5,835 nucleotides of DNA, from assembly GCA_013042165.1 (NCBI GenBank), contig JABDQT010000219.1, positions 1 through 5,835 of the forward strand. Reading direction: 5' to 3'. Below, in pieces: positions 5,290 through 5,835 of the stretch. Positions within the stretch are counted from its first letter, which is position 1, and each line of letters starts with the position of its first letter. This DNA is from Kiritimatiellales bacterium (GTDB taxonomy: Bacteria; Verrucomicrobiota; Kiritimatiellia; Kiritimatiellales; Pontiellaceae). The notes under the pieces are model-generated. The model ran no database searches. It was not told the origin of the DNA and saw only the letters and a list, made by a program, of their open reading frames with translations. The translations under genes were made by a program, and so were the position numbers.

Positions 5290-5835
5290 ATGAAAGAAAT
5301 TGCTTTTGAATATGGCGAAGGCCACATGATGGCGCAGGTGCCGGACGATGCCACCGTATTTGTTCCGGGCGAAACCGTACCCGATCCGGAATTCCTTCCG
5401 GATCCGATTGCCGCAACCCGCGAAGCAATCCTCAACCCGATCGGCATGGACCCGATTTCCAAGCTGGTGAAAAAAGGGTCCAAAGTGGTTATTGTCTTCC
5501 CGGATATCGTTAAAGGCGGCGCGCACGAAACGGCGCACCGTCGTGTGTCGATTCCGATGGTTATCGATGAGTGCCTTAAAGCCGGTGTCGAAAAGAAGGA
5601 CATCAAGCTGATCTGCTCCAACGGGCTTCACCGCAAGAACAAGAAGCACGAGATCAAGGATCTGCGCGGCGATCAGGTCTTCAGCGATTTCTGGTGGACC
5701 CACCAGATCGAAAACCATGACAGTGAAAACTGGGATAACCTGGTCGAGCTCGGACGCGATGAAATGGGCAGCAAGGTCGTGATGAACAAAGAAGTTCACG
5801 ATGCCGACCTCGTCGTGGCCATCGGACACGTTCTG
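5290..5835 (+). CDS. larA: LarA/DUF2088-family nickel-dependent racemase or epimerase homologue, N-terminal part
   Basis: The first 182 residues of a gene running off the right edge. Known LarA-family enzymes use a nickel-pincer nucleotide cofactor to racemize or epimerize 2-hydroxyacids (lactate, malate, D-gluconate among them) by hydride abstraction. The N-terminal domain pattern is visible: REAILNPIGMDPISKLV, KVVIVFPDIVKG (65-76), a GV-x-x-x-DI-x-LI-x-SNGLHR segment (99-115) with the His114 that matches the catalytic His of L. plantarum LarA (His108), ENHD (141-144), and ADLVVAIGHVL at the edge. The DxTRP motif reads D72-I-V-K75, so the family Arg is replaced by Lys and the following Pro is absent. 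The residues that bind the nickel cofactor (PH..., GG-x-K, a later His) would come after the window end and cannot be checked. AAAGGAG (5277-5283) overlaps the isomerase stop, six nt before the ATG, so the genes are coupled. Substrate unknown; no larB, larC or larE is visible here. Confidence 0.83.
   Translation, partial: MKEIAFEYGEGHMMAQVPDDATVFVPGETVPDPEFLPDPIAATREAILNPIGMDPISKLVKKGSKVVIVFPDIVKGGAHETAHRRVSIPMVIDECLKAGVEKKDIKLICSNGLHRKNKKHEIKDLRGDQVFSDFWWTHQIENHDSENWDNLVELGRDEMGSKVVMNKEVHDADLVVAIGHVL

Noticed and set aside
5125..5829. Minus-strand 234-residue open frame across the isomerase/LarA junction
   Set aside because: It spans two well-supported plus-strand genes and the junction between them, and shows no family motif.

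Overview
The window is bacterial, gene-dense and about mid-50s percent GC by eye. It carries two divergent gene sets that separate at a 177-bp intergenic region (1986-2162). Gene structure is ordinary: ATG starts, mostly clear Shine-Dalgarno sites, short intercistronic gaps. No rRNA, tRNA, insertion sequence or CRISPR is visible. The combination of a probable pyrophosphate-type phosphofructokinase, a class II aldolase and a long, divergent triose-phosphate isomerase suggests an anaerobic or fermentative bacterium. A PVC-group organism such as Kiritimatiellota or Lentisphaerota is my guess from gene style; no marker gene in the window proves it.

Minus strand, read from 1985 down to 1: an aldose 1-epimerase (galM-like, 927-1985), an IclR-family regulator (132-908) and the first 39 residues of a TauE/SafE-type membrane permease (1-117, running off the left edge). 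Gaps are 18 and 14 bp, so this looks like one operon. A good sigma70-like promoter lies upstream of galM (-35 at 2054-2059, -10 at 2032-2037).

Plus strand: a PfkA-superfamily phosphofructokinase with the residues typical of PPi-dependent enzymes (2163-3323), a class II ketose-bisphosphate aldolase (3357-4211), a 310-residue TIM-barrel isomerase of the TpiA family with intact catalytic residues but altered phosphate-binding motifs (4346-5278), and the first 182 residues of a LarA/DUF2088-type nickel-dependent racemase or epimerase homologue (5290-5835, running off the right edge). Gaps are 33, 134 and 11 bp. The 134-bp fba-tpi gap holds a strong long hairpin with a UUCG tetraloop, plus a downstream strand complementary to the hairpin tip.

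Together the plus-strand genes encode the upper-glycolysis sequence: phosphorylation of a ketose phosphate, aldol cleavage and triose isomerization. A 2-hydroxyacid racemase/epimerase homologue is attached. The minus-strand genes supply a sugar mutarotase, a ligand-sensing repressor/activator and an anion exporter. The set could be a reversible PPi-linked glycolysis, or a dedicated catabolic pathway for an unusual sugar (possibly sulfonated, given TauE/SafE plus mutarotase). The divergence of the isomerase and the LarA homologue are the main reasons to consider the second reading.
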